DNA of 64,000 nt from Novosphingobium resinovorum (lineage in GTDB: Bacteria; Pseudomonadota; Alphaproteobacteria; Sphingomonadales; Sphingomonadaceae), in assembly GCF_001742225.1 (NCBI RefSeq), contig NZ_CP017075.1:2542001-2606000 (forward strand). The letters run 5' to 3'. The notes under the pieces are model-generated. The model saw only the letters and a program-made list of their open reading frames with translations, made no database searches and was not told the DNA's origin. Positions 9,426 through 18,636 of this stretch are shown in pieces (within the stretch, counting starts at the first letter, position 1; every line of letters starts with the position of its first letter). The position numbers and the translations under genes were made by a program.

Positions 9426-11098
9426 TTGCCTCACCGAAGATTGTTACCGAGTTGAGCGACTGCAAGATGCGCCACATCACCACCCGCCGCGGCGGGTGGT
9501 GATGTGGCGAGGCTCTTCATCCAGTCCCCGCCAAGGATGATCTGTCCGGTTATTTCCGCACGCCATACCTTCACTGCCTTTTGCACCGTCCTCGCGCTTT
9601 TCAGCGTGAAGCGCGATGGATCCGCGTTCATGAGCCGCTCCAACACCGCAGCGGCCGAGATTGCCGGATCAGCCTCGAGCCAGACGCGGATTTGAGCCTC
9701 GAACGGATCGAGCATGTGCCCCCCTTTTCGGGTAGGGCTTGGTCCGCCGGTAGGGGTGTCGATGTGTCGCGCGCTTCTCACCTGCCTGCCAGGCGGTCTC
9801 CAGATTTGCGGCGAAGCGCTGCAGGTCGATCACGGCCGGCTCCTCAAGCTTCGCATTCAGCCCTCTGCGATCGACGCGCTTTCCCAGATCGTCCTAGGCC
9901 GCCCGGATTGCGGCGAACAACATCACGGGATCCTCTGAATCCAGCACCCGGCTCAGCCGCTCCTTGTCGGCCATGGCGACATTGGGATGCGCCAGCACGC
10001 GCGCGGCCGGCGGAACCGGCGGATGATATCGCTTGATGACACGCGCGCCGATCCGGGTCCTCTCCCGCAGCTTGAACGAGGGCTGGAACAGATTGCCGTG
10101 TAACCGCACCACGTCGTAAAGACGCGCCAACGACGCCGTTGCTTCCGCGCCAACGAACCTGCCGTAGCCCACCAGGCGCCGCACGATGGCGCCGTTTTTC
10201 TGCTCAACCCATGCCTGATCGTTCTTGCGGCATGCCCGCGACCGCGTCACTTCCAGGCCCTGACTGCGGCACCAGCATACCACCAGCTCTTTCATGAACG
10301 CGCTGTCGTTGTCGAAGTCGACGCCTAGGAGCGGGAACGGAAAGAGCTGATGCGCTTGCCGGATCGCCCCAACCACAAGGCTGCTGTCGCGACTGCGGAC
10401 CGGCACGCATTCGGTCCAGCCCGTCGCGATGTCGGTCAACACCATCGTTTGCACGAAGCTGCCGGATGACGAGGTGCCGGAATGGGCAACGAAGTCGACC
10501 TCGACAAAACCTGGCAGAGGATCGTCCCAGTCCCCAAAGGTGCGGATCGGGACCGAACCCCGCACCGCGGAACTCATACCGGCTCGGCGGCGCTGTCCGC
10601 CGCGCGCTACCACACGCACCTCCGACAGTAGCCGGTCCATCGTCGCCGCGCTGACCGTGAGCAACTTGTCGCGTAGCTCGGCGCCGACGTCAAGCCGGCC
10701 ATGCCGCTCGAGCGCTGGTAGCAGCACCGGGATCAGCGGCTTCAGGCGCTTCGAGCAGAGGCGATCGGATGCCTCCCACAGCACCACCAGCGCCTGCCGG
10801 ACATCGGCACCGTACCGAATCGCTTGTCGGCGATTGCGAGGCGGCTTCGTCTCCCGGCGACCCAGCACTCGGATCGCGTGCTTGCGATGATAACCGGTAA
10901 CCGCGACGAACTCGTCCAGGATCTGCCGTTTGTTCGACTGGGAGCATGACCGATACCGTTCGATGATCGCTCCAACCAACTCCGATCGTGTCGCCATGCT
11001 GATCCGCCCGACCATCGACTTCCCCGAATCCGGACGATAGAACAGTCTCCATCTCCGTCGGGACGCCGATCCTACCGGTAACATTCTGCTCAAGGCAA
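9426..11098 (-). mobile_element. Degenerate insertion sequence of the integrase-type transposase group
   Basis: The element is bounded by imperfect terminal inverted repeats. The left copy (9426-9449) starts TTGCCT and ends TGTTACCG; the right copy (11076-11098), read on the - strand, starts TTGCCT and ends TGTTACCG. Between them is one disrupted transposase. The right end lies about 10 bp from the galE stop codon, so insertion occurred just behind galE without damaging it. I could not identify an unambiguous target duplication; C-rich tracts flank both ends. Exact ends may differ by several bases. Confidence 0.75.
9431..10997 (-). pseudogene. Transposase with DDE integrase core, disrupted by a nonsense codon and a frameshift
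   Basis: The N-terminal part (start ATG at 10997) has a helix-turn-helix region (residues about 1-60) and an rve-type core with FVEVDFVAHSG, DFDNDSAFM and a KNDQAWVEQKNG segment that supply the D, D and E positions. It stops at a TAG (9894-9896) after AAIRAA. The frame beyond the TAG continues with transposase-like sequence, then shifts by one base at a run of six G (9719-9724 read on - strand) into MLDPFEAQIRVWLEAD, the usual C-terminal domain. The final stop lies inside the left terminal repeat. CAG to TAG and a G insertion are the simplest explanation. I infer the element is no longer autonomously mobile. Confidence 0.75.
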
Positions 11099-11107
11099 TG
11101 CGCCCCC

Positions 11108-12124
11108 TTACACCGGGCGGATTTCGCTCAGTTTGCGTTCCCACGCCAACGCATGTTCCACGATCATGCCTAGGTCGTCGTACTGGGGCGTCCACGGAAG
11201 CCTCGACTTGATGCGCTCGTTGTTGGAGATGAGCGCATCGGGATCGCCCGCGCGGCGCCCCTCGAAGCGGCGGTCGATGGTGAGGTTGGTCACGCGGTCT
11301 ACTGCATCCAGCACTTCAAGCACCGAGAAGCCGCGACCATACCCGCAGTTCATGGTCAGCGACTGCAACGGCTGGGCAATGATCGCCTCGAGCGCCAGAA
11401 CGTGCGCACTGGCGAGATCCGAGACGTGGATGTAGTCGCGTACACCGGTGCCATCGGGTGTGTCGAAATCGGTGCCGAATACGCCGACATGACTGCGTTT
11501 GCCCAGCGCCGCTTCCACCGCCACCTTGATCAAATGCGTGGCACCTGCGGTCGACTGACCGGTGCGGCCCTGCGGGTCGGCTCCGGCCACATTGAAATAG
11601 CGTAGCACGCAATAGTTGAACGGGTGAGCGCGGCTGACGTCACCCAGCATCGCTTCGGTCATCAACTTGGACATGCCGTAGGGGTTGATCGGCTCCTTCG
11701 GCGCATCCTCGGTCACGGGCGACACCTTGGGGATACCATAAGTCGCTGCTGTCGAGCTGAAGATGAAGTGCGGTACGCCCGCCGTTATTGCCGCTTCGAT
11801 CAGGGCGCGGCTCTTGGCTGTGTTGTTGTGATAGTATTTGAGGGGATTCTCGACCGATTCCGGCACCACCACCGAACCGGCGAAGTGCATGATCGCACCT
11901 TTGCCGTCACCCATGCCCTGGTCAGCGAAGATGCGGGCGAGCAGGTCTGCGTCTTCGATATCGCCTTCATAGAAGGCGACGCCTTCGGGAATGGCGAAGC
12001 GGAAACCGGTGACCAGATTGTCGATAACCGCCACGGACCACCCTGCGTCCTTTAACGCCAGCACTGCATGGCTGCCGATATAACCGGCGCCGCCGGTAAC
12101 GAGGACGGGATGCTTGGTGGTCAT
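11108..12124 (-). CDS. galE: UDP-glucose 4-epimerase
   Basis: 338 residues, the normal length for GalE, an NAD-dependent cytoplasmic enzyme that interconverts UDP-glucose and UDP-galactose. The Rossmann motif TGGAGYIGSH lies at residues 10-19, the catalytic serine in FSSTAATYG (about 122-130) and the YxxxK pair in YGMSK (Tyr149, Lys153). The RYFNVAGADP and RDYIHVSDLA segments are typical of the family. It would supply UDP-galactose for the polysaccharide made by the genes at 1-8180. The decayed insertion sequence ends about 10 bp behind its stop codon. Confidence 0.96.
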   Translation of the reverse strand: MTTKHPVLVTGGAGYIGSHAVLALKDAGWSVAVIDNLVTGFRFAIPEGVAFYEGDIEDADLLARIFADQGMGDGKGAIMHFAGSVVVPESVENPLKYYHNNTAKSRALIEAAITAGVPHFIFSSTAATYGIPKVSPVTEDAPKEPINPYGMSKLMTEAMLGDVSRAHPFNYCVLRYFNVAGADPQGRTGQSTAGATHLIKVAVEAALGKRSHVGVFGTDFDTPDGTGVRDYIHVSDLASAHVLALEAIIAQPLQSLTMNCGYGRGFSVLEVLDAVDRVTNLTIDRRFEGRRAGDPDALISNNERIKSRLPWTPQYDDLGMIVEHALAWERKLSEIRPV

Positions 12125-12267
12125 GAATGTCCTTGATAAAGCGGGGTCGTTGAGAGTGTGGCGGAAGACCCAGAGCTAACGCACTAGATGCGCAATGTCT
12201 CGATCCTGTTACGAACTTCTATCGAATTGAACAGATCGCGGATGAGCGCGCGATAGGCCTCACGATG

Positions 12268-12303
12268 CCATTCGATCCATTCGATCCATTCGATCCATTC
12301 GAT
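12268..12303. repeat. Four exact tandem copies of a 9-bp unit
   Basis: The unit CCATTCGAT occurs four times head to tail, followed by a diverged CCACCCGGG. It lies about 145 bp upstream of galE. Nine-bp units do not change a reading frame, but no gene is evident here. It is probably a slippage-prone spacer. Confidence 0.9.
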
Positions 12304-12590
12304 CCACCCGGGTTTTCCTTCAGCGTTGCCTATACCGCATTACGGTTGTCGGCAGATAGCATACATGCCCACTCGGCATATTGTAGACATGTAAGGTTGC
12401 AATGATTTTCCACCACAACCTAATGAGCAAGAAAGAGAGATTGTCACGCGTGCGATGGACCCATGTACGATGGCCCTATGGTGCGGTGCAACCACGCAGC
12501 TGATGAGCCGTGCGGGTTCACGATTTTCGCAGCAGTGCCTGCTGCCTCGTGGCCAAGCCAATAAGTCTCGGCATCGGGAGTACGAAGACG
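12304..12590. other. Intergenic stretch at the boundary of the conjugative-element remnant
   Basis: No convincing gene on either strand. The segment around 12310-12450 is noticeably more AT-rich than its surroundings. It marks the change from the exopolysaccharide locus to the element remnant. No tRNA or obvious attachment core was seen. Confidence 0.5.
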
Positions 12591-13525
12591 CTAGCCGATC
12601 TCCGGCCCCTGCCGACCCCGCTGCAAGGTCCAGTGTGGCATGGTGTCATCTCGAACGATCCCCGCCCCCGCTTTGCCGACCTGCCTCGCGAAATCACGGC
12701 TCCAGGGGACGAGCGTAAAGTCACGCGCGTTCTCGATCACCGCATAACCGCCCGCCTCCGCTTCGATCCTGCGCGCGATGCGCCCTTCTATGCGCACCTC
12801 GGATGCGGCCTCAACATAAGTCTTGCCAAGGTCGCGGGATACTTCCTCAGCCAGACGCAACAGCTCACGGCGCTGCAGCTGTGCGAGCGCACCGCGGCGC
12901 AGCCTGAATCCGTGCGCATCTTCGTGCGCGAGATCCTCCTCCACCAGCCATTGCCGCCGGACGGCGAGAGCACCGCGCAGCTCGCGCCCGAAGCCCTGGT
13001 CACGCGCGCCGGATGCATGGGAATCGGAAAGTTCGTGATCGAGCCACGTCACGTCGTCAAAGGTCGCCAGCTGCGCGAGCGGTCGCTTCGCCAGGACCTC
13101 GATCGCCACCGGGCAGTCACGCAATCGTCGTTCCTCAAGCCGCCGACCCGCTCCAGAAAATCTCCCGGAATCGTCCATGTGCGCGCAGCATCTCGTTGCC
13201 TGATCAGACCTGCACGGCGAAAGGCCTCCAGACGCTGCTGATGAGCAAGGGTCTGAGCCAAGCTCGCGTGCGGATCGTGACGAAGATGGAGGCGCTGCGA
13301 ATACTGGCCCGAATTGGCCGCTGCTACCACCCCGATCATGCGATCGATGCCGACGGTCCCGCTCTCCTTTGCCGACACCGCCCGGATAACAGCCTGCTCT
13401 GCAATCTCGCGGCCGGATCTCATCACTCCAAGATCAAGGTAGTGCATTTGCCCATCGACACCGTCCACGAGCAGGAATTGACGCTGGCGGTGCTGGTCAC
13501 GGACGCCGTGCCTCTGCACGGTGCT
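12591..13525 (-). pseudogene. C-terminal remnant of a DUF3363-type conjugative relaxase (VirD2-like)
   Basis: About 300 residues recognisable in two frames. The upstream part reads VDGVDGQMHYLDLG and, later, RLEAFRRAGLIRQ ... WTIPGDFLERVG; the frame then breaks near 13145-13150, and the next frame carries LEERRLRDCPVAIEVL, FDDVTWLDHEL, ENARDFTLVPW and ends RGRQGPEIG, the usual C-terminus of these relaxases. The N-terminal strand-transfer domain with its catalytic tyrosine and metal-binding histidines is absent. The fragment is fused at about 13525 to the beginning of a traF-like gene, implying a deletion. It cannot be a working relaxase. Confidence 0.75.
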
Positions 13526-13756
13526 AATATTGGCGCCGGGCGAGACCGCATAGAGCCCGCGCGGGGCACTCGAACTCGCATTCCACACCAGGCGCGGTGT
13601 GGGAGGAAACGCGCTCGTCAGGGCAAGACCTGCCGCGAGTATTCCCGCTGCGATAGTGTGGCGTCTTGGCCGGCATTGGGGCGGCGCAGACATGCGCCGC
13701 GGTTGTGGCCCGGCACCGATCGCGGCGCTGTGCGCACGCAGGTCGGGCGCACTCAT
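13525..13756 (-). pseudogene. N-terminal remnant of a TraF-type (S26) conjugal transfer peptidase
   Basis: About 77 residues from an ATG at 13756. They include a membrane helix (TIAAGILAAGLALTSAF) followed by RLVWNASSSAPRGLYAV, the start of S26 signal-peptidase-like TraF proteins in which the serine of SAPRGLY is the expected nucleophile. The general-base lysine region and the remainder are missing, and the frame runs straight into relaxase sequence. The start overlaps the stop of the upstream HTH gene (ATGA), the arrangement expected of an intact operon. Confidence 0.65.
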
Positions 13757-13983
13757 CGCTTCAGCTCACGTTCGGCGTTGGCCTCGCTCCAAGCCTCCAG
13801 ATCGTCGATGTGGTAATGCACCAGCTGGCTGTGGCGCCGATATGTCGGTCCGTCACCGCGCCGGCGCAGTCGCTTGAGGAGACGCGGCTAAACCTTGAGA
13901 TAAGCCGCTGCCTGATCGGTGTTGAGGAAGGGGGAGCCGCGCCGGGCACGCTGCGCCCTTTCGACGTCATCGGGGATGTTCAT
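13753..13983 (-). pseudogene. Helix-turn-helix (excisionase/AlpA-like) gene with an in-frame TAG
   Basis: From an ATG at 13983 with AGAGGA upstream. The frame reads MNIPDDVERAQ and FLNTDQAAAYLKV, then TAG at about 13888-13890, then continues in the same frame as PRLLKRLRRRGDGPTYRRHS and HYHIDDLEAWSEANAEREL to a TGA that overlaps the traF start. The whole is the MerR/excisionase-type fold of small regulators in conjugative elements. A serine codon TCG changed to TAG would explain it, as these proteins often have Ser at that position. Readthrough or suppression is possible but nothing suggests it. Confidence 0.65.
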
Positions 13984-15281
13984 CGGTAAGGTCCTCTTCG
14001 CCCCGGGGCGGCCCGCCGCCGCCCTGTTGAGGACCCTCGATCTGAAACAAACGCCAGTCCGCCGGCAGGGTCGAAAACGTCCGGGGGGTAAATTCGACCA
14101 CGCCGGGCCGTTCAATGCCGGCGGGCGCAGGGCGCATCAGATAATCGGTATCTGGGTGTGAAAATTGGGCGCAGCGACGCCGTCCGCGCCGTGCATCGCC
14201 CGAAGAGGTGGTGCGGCCAAAATCCGGTGACAAGGACTGGTCCGCAGCAGTGCCCATCGCGAAGGAGCCATACCGCCACCGGCAAAGCGCCGGCGTAGTC
14301 CAGAGCGACCAGCGCGGTGGTCGGTGCGCTCCCCAAACATTCGTCGGTTTCGCTTTGTCGCCTAGGCAGAGGCTGGAACCGCTATTATCGATGCCTGCCA
14401 CTTGCTGGCCTGTACGGGATTTCGCCGATGGGCCTATCGAAACCTGGCAATGGGCCCGGCACTTGTCCGACAGCATGGCCGCATCATTTTGAGTGTCCAT
14501 TGACCCGGGTATGATCACCTACGCGCCTGAAAGTCGTGTCGAGCGGAGGGTCGCAGCGACCAGACCTTGGCACGATATCTGCACGCACGTGCAGGCCATC
14601 ATCGCGCGCATCTCGGCGCCCGGTCAGCGGGCTTGCAGGCCCGCTCGGGAACATCGATTTGGTACGCGCCATTGATTAAGTCACCCTCCCAAATTCGCGT
14701 AATTCCTGGCAGGGAGCTTTGCCATTTCGGCCGAAATCCGCAGCGTTCGATCCGCTGCCGAGGCGAGCCGGCCGGAAGGCCTGGCTTCGCTTCTTCTGGC
14801 GCCGGGTCAGGTCGCTGCAAAGTCGCTGCACTGGCGCTTTCAGCACCGCGCCGAGTTCCTCGATGCAGCGAAAAGTCGGCAATTCGCCGCGCCAAAGGCC
14901 CTTGATGACGTGGCACGGCGAGGGCCGGTGGCAAGCGTCCTGATGTTCCCTGGAAACTGCAGGCGCACCTCATGGGAGCGCGCTGAACAGCCGCCCTCTT
15001 CGAGCATGTCGTGAACCACTTCACTGCCTGTCCGCCCGGCCTTCTTCGTCATCGTCATGCTCATAGTCACCGTGTCCTGCCCACAACAAAGACGCTGATC
15101 GCCATGCCAGCGTCGGACATTGCCACGCCCTGGATAAGGGCATGGCGAGACCTGCTGCACACCCATCGCGGGGCGTTCGATGACGCAATGGGGAGCGCCG
15201 GCAGACGTCCGCAATCCGCGGCCGGTCCCGCCGCATGCGGCGCAGCGGGACCGCCTTTGCGAGCCGAAGTGGGCAGGAAAG
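13984..15281. other. Degenerate element region without a recognisable intact gene
   Basis: Open frames exist on both strands, but none has a convincing start, codon pattern or family signature. A - strand frame ending near 13970 contains HPDTDYLMRPAPAGIERP, which looks like real coding sequence, perhaps the regulator normally found upstream of the HTH gene, but I cannot name it. The rest is probably decayed cargo of the conjugative element. Confidence 0.4.
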
Positions 15282-16160
15282 CTAGTCCAGCCGCTGCCCG
15301 CATGAGAGCAGCCAGTCCGCAGCCTTGCTTGCTGCGCTCGCGGCGCGAAAAATCGCCTTTTCGTCAGCGCGAATCAGGTGAAGCCACGTCGCAATGTAAT
15401 CGGAATGCCGGACGCTGGGCTCGATACCCAGCGCTGCGCAAGTGAACGCTGATGTGAGTTCGGCCGTTAATTCCTCCCGGGCGTAAGCCTCAGATCCGAA
15501 GTGACCAGTCTGATCGCGCTCCAGGCGTCCCTTGCCGCCGACCCAGTGGCCCAGTTCGTGCAGTGCCGTCCGGTACCAGTCGGCGGGCTCGGGAAAGGCT
15601 GCCTGAGGAGGCACCTGCACATAATCGAAGCCCGGCGCATAGAAAGCGTCTACGCCGCCCACCCGGAAATCCGCGCCCGTGTCGGCAATGAGCCGGTCCG
15701 CCTGCCCGATCGCCAGAACCGGATCGGGCAGTTCAACCGGCGCCGTCAGATCATCGCAAAGACCTTCGCACTGGTCCAGATTGAAAACCACAAACCTTTT
15801 CAGAAACGCAATCGTTTTCGCCTGTGCGCCCTCGCTCTGGGCCCGTGCTGCCTCATTCCTGGGGACGAACCTGTCAGCGTAGCACACAGTGGTGCCCTTC
15901 TCGCCGCGCCGGACGTTGCCACCAGCCGCCTCGGCCTGCCGGTATGTAAGCCAGCGCTGCGAGGAGAACCCGTTACCCGCTCCCGCTGCCCATAAAATGA
16001 GCACATTTATCCCGGAATAGTAGCGGCCCGACGCCGCATTTCTCGGCATCATGCAGGGACAACGCGAAGGATCCCACGGCTTCACCCAAGGCAGGCGCCC
16101 GTCTTCCAGCTCGGCGATGATCCGCGCGGTGACCTCACCATAGAGGCTGTGATGGCTCAT
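15282..16160 (-). CDS. Antirestriction protein ArdC-like with zincin metallopeptidase domain
   Basis: 292 residues from an ATG at 16160, chosen because AAGGAG lies 8-10 bp upstream; longer frames to 16265 are less likely. The N-terminal ArdC domain (about 5-120) carries LYGEVTARIIAELEDGRLPW, GINVLILW and WLTYRQAEAAGGNVRRGEKG (here noted in part), and the C-terminal domain has HELGHW (about 200-205), a zinc-binding HExxH variant, with a downstream EELTAEL acidic segment. ArdC proteins protect incoming plasmid DNA in the recipient. It is the best preserved transfer-related gene of the remnant and appears full length. Confidence 0.9.
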   Translation of the reverse strand: MSHHSLYGEVTARIIAELEDGRLPWVKPWDPSRCPCMMPRNAASGRYYSGINVLILWAAGAGNGFSSQRWLTYRQAEAAGGNVRRGEKGTTVCYADRFVPRNEAARAQSEGAQAKTIAFLKRFVVFNLDQCEGLCDDLTAPVELPDPVLAIGQADRLIADTGADFRVGGVDAFYAPGFDYVQVPPQAAFPEPADWYRTALHELGHWVGGKGRLERDQTGHFGSEAYAREELTAELTSAFTCAALGIEPSVRHSDYIATWLHLIRADEKAIFRAASAASKAADWLLSCGQRLD

Positions 16161-16674
16161 CTTCTCTGCTCCTTTCTCAACCGCCATTGACCGGCGCCAG
16201 GGTGGCGGGGGGCGGCAGGAGCATGCTCGACAGCCCCGCCGGTTTAAGGCGGGGCGCACCTGCAAAGGCCGAAATGAAATGGAGGAGCCGGGCGCGAAGC
16301 GGACGGGTTGCGGCCCGGCGAGGCGGGGCTACAGGGCAGCGACGCCCCCCGCCACTTTGAAGCCGACAAGGCCCAGCACCGCCGCGCGCCCGCGCGGCGC
16401 CCGCATCCGGGATGCCCAGGGCATCCCGAGCGAACCGCGATGCGGGACGAGACTTTCGCGCCAGGGATCGTTGCGGCCTTGCCGGCGAGACGCCGCCAGG
16501 CGGCTCGACTGGAGCGTCAGCGAAAGCAGAGCCCGGCCCGGCCCTGGGGCCGGGGGCGCCCCTGCTAAGCTTCAGCGCTGCGGATGGGAGAAGGAAAGCA
16601 CCTGCATCGGCATTCTTGCCTGATGACGCGGTGTAGTGTCTGCCCCGAAGCAGGCGGGCTCACACGGACGGCAC
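16161..16674. other. GC-rich non-coding region upstream of the antirestriction gene
   Basis: About 500 bp with very high GC content and several short palindromic strings (for example GATGCCC/GGGCATC at about 16411-16426). Open frames on the + strand look like by-products of GC bias. It may contain the antirestriction promoter and perhaps a replication or transfer site, but I cannot show one. Confidence 0.4.
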
Positions 16675-16857
16675 TTACTGCCGGGTCAACGGGAGTTCGA
16701 TCGGCTCCTGCGCCAAAGCGTCTGCCATGGTCAATTTTCTAAGCTGGACGAAGAACTCCAGCAGCTCGAATTCATCCTGCGGCCAGCCGCTGAAGAATGC
16801 ATTGTCTAGCGCACGATTGACCTGCGCGATTCCCACGCAATCGCTGTCATTGTCCAT
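16675..16857 (-). CDS. Small hypothetical protein of the element
   Basis: 60 residues from an ATG at 16857. The start is supported by GGAGG located nine bases upstream, which is stronger than most sites in this region. The protein is acidic and mostly helical, with VNRALDNAFFSGWPQDEFELLEFF in part resembling an amphipathic helix pair; no cysteines apart from one near the start. Unknown function. It lies between the antirestriction gene and the integrase, where conjugative elements often carry small regulators. Confidence 0.5.
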   Translation of the reverse strand: MDNDSDCVGIAQVNRALDNAFFSGWPQDEFELLEFFVQLRKLTMADALAQEPIELPLTRQ

Positions 16858-17288
16858 TTGCAAACCGCCTCCGGATATCATCGGCCTTCAGCGTAGGGGC
16901 GAATGCATATCTATCTGAAGTTACAATTGCGAAAGCCATTGTGCTTCCATTTGCGGTGCCGCCACGCCTGATTTACGGAACCGCTACTATGGCCGGCCGC
17001 TTGCCTGTCGCAGGAACGCGTGAGGGATGGCCCCTCCTGTCACCAAACAGGATCTCGCTGAATTCTGCGCACTGCGCGACAATACCCCGGCTTCTACTGG
17101 GAGAACCGTGATGGGGCGGCGAGTTCGCAGGGATTTGCACCATTCCGCTCCGGCAAGCGGCTGCTTGCACTGTTCATCACCAGGCGAAGTGCAGTGTCCG
17201 AGGCCCTCACGGCGGCGGCTTTTCCGGCTGCAGCCCGCAGTCCTCAGCAAGGGCTGCTTTGTGAGGGAACAACGAAGGGAACATCGAG
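16858..17288. other. Intergenic region upstream of the integrase
   Basis: No gene recognised. The segment 16880-16990 is more AT-rich than the flanks and would suit divergent promoters for the small protein and the integrase. An attachment site might lie here, but I found no repeat shared with the other end of the remnant. Confidence 0.35.
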
Positions 17289-18551
17289 ATGGGAAAATTG
17301 ACCGTTTTTCACGTCCGCGCAGCCAAGAACGGGCGTCACTGCGATGGCGACGGCCTCTACCTTATGGTCAATGGAAATCGCGCACGCTCGTGGGTGCTGC
17401 GCATTCAGCATCAGGGACGGCGGCGCGATATCGGCCTGGGGTCAGTCGATCTTGGTCGCCGCCGCCAGGATGATCCGGTCCATGCGGTAGAAATCTTGCG
17501 CAGGAAAGTGCTCACCCTTGCCGAGGCTCGCGACAAAGCCGCAATCCTGCGCCGGCTGACGCTCGCTGGACTCGATCCGGTGGCCGAGCGCGACCGCGAG
17601 GTGCGGCGCATTCCCACTTTCGTACAAGCCGTCGATCTGGCGCACGCGGAGCTCTCGAGGGGGTGGACCGCCAAGCATGCGGCCGATTTCAAATCGACCA
17701 TGCTCAGCTATGCTATACCCACACTTGGCAGCCACAGCGTCGACATTATCGACCACGCCATGATCCGGGCCACTCTGGCTCCGGTATGGACAGACAAACC
17801 GTCTACCGCAAAGAAGGTGTTCACCCGCATCAATCAGGTGCTGGCCTATTGCCATGCGACCGGCTTGCGCACGCAGGACGTCCCGCAAAAACAGGTCGTT
17901 CGCCGGGGCCTCGCGCGCCAATCACAAAGTCAGCACCATCCGGCTGTCCCATTCCGACAGGTGCCCTTGTTCATGCATGACCTGCTTGGCGGAACCGAAA
18001 GCTCCGGACGGCTCGCACTTGCCTTTGCAGCGCTGACCGCTTCACGCAGCGGGGAAGTGCGTCAGGCAACCTGGGACCAGATCGACCTCGACACTAAAAT
18101 TTGGTCTAAGCCTGCGCACATCATGAAATCGCGTCGAGCAAGCAGCATACCGCTAAGTGAAGCAGCGCTCGTCATCTTGCGCCGGGCCGCAGTGCTGAGA
18201 GGCAAATCGCACGTGGTATTCCCAGGGCGCAGCGGTGCTTTGCTCAATAACGGAGCCCTTCGCAACTCAATGCTCGCACAAGGATGGGGCCATGCGACGG
18301 TCCACGGACTTCGTTCAAGTTTTCGGGATTGGGCCGCAGAAGAGATGCCTGCCATACCCGCAATGGTCGCCGAATTGATACTCTCGCACAGCGTGCTTTC
18401 GCAAACCGAGAGAGCTTATCTGCGAAGCGACCTCACCGCCATGCGGCGAACACTGATGGAAGCGTGGGCCGCATTCATCATGCCCCAACCCGAGAAGCCC
18501 GCCAGCGGCGCTAGCGCCCCGTGTTCGGGCCCTCTCACGATCGATCGGTGA
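17289..18551 (+). CDS. Tyrosine-type site-specific integrase (P4-like, DUF4102 N-terminus)
   Basis: 420 residues, usual for this family. The N-terminal arm-binding domain (about 1-100) has the DGDGLYLMV and RSWVLRI strands typical of DUF4102. The core-binding domain spans about 105-200 and the catalytic domain about 215-400: Arg in TASRSGEVR (about 253), HGLRSSFRDW (His/Arg about 339-342), a histidine in LILSHSV (about 365) and the nucleophile tyrosine in RAYLRSD (about 376). All catalytic positions are present, so it may still be active. AAGGGA precedes the ATG. It marks the element end; the target site is not evident because no tRNA is nearby. Confidence 0.93.
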   Translation: MGKLTVFHVRAAKNGRHCDGDGLYLMVNGNRARSWVLRIQHQGRRRDIGLGSVDLGRRRQDDPVHAVEILRRKVLTLAEARDKAAILRRLTLAGLDPVAERDREVRRIPTFVQAVDLAHAELSRGWTAKHAADFKSTMLSYAIPTLGSHSVDIIDHAMIRATLAPVWTDKPSTAKKVFTRINQVLAYCHATGLRTQDVPQKQVVRRGLARQSQSQHHPAVPFRQVPLFMHDLLGGTESSGRLALAFAALTASRSGEVRQATWDQIDLDTKIWSKPAHIMKSRRASSIPLSEAALVILRRAAVLRGKSHVVFPGRSGALLNNGALRNSMLAQGWGHATVHGLRSSFRDWAAEEMPAIPAMVAELILSHSVLSQTERAYLRSDLTAMRRTLMEAWAAFIMPQPEKPASGASAPCSGPLTIDR

Positions 18552-18554
18552 ACT

Positions 18555-18579
18555 GCCAGCAGGCCGCCATCTTGCTGGC
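18555..18579 (+). terminator. Weak candidate terminator after the integrase
   Basis: A 7-bp inverted repeat (GCCAGCA / TGCTGGC) with an 11-base loop four bases after the integrase stop. No T run follows, so evidence is limited. Confidence 0.3.
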
Positions 18580-18636
18580 GCGGTGTAGCCGGTGAAGGTC
18601 AAACGTTCAGCCGGCCGACCCACGGAATGGTCCCGG

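Noticed and set aside
9719..9724. Programmed frameshift in the transposase
   Set aside because: The upstream in-frame TAG already breaks the protein, so decay explains both lesions better than a programmed event.
12268..12303. CRISPR-like array
   Set aside because: The 9-bp units are contiguous without spacers; it is a simple tandem repeat.
12340..12561. 73-codon - strand frame upstream of the element remnant
   Set aside because: Cys/Arg-rich, no ribosome site and no recognisable similarity.
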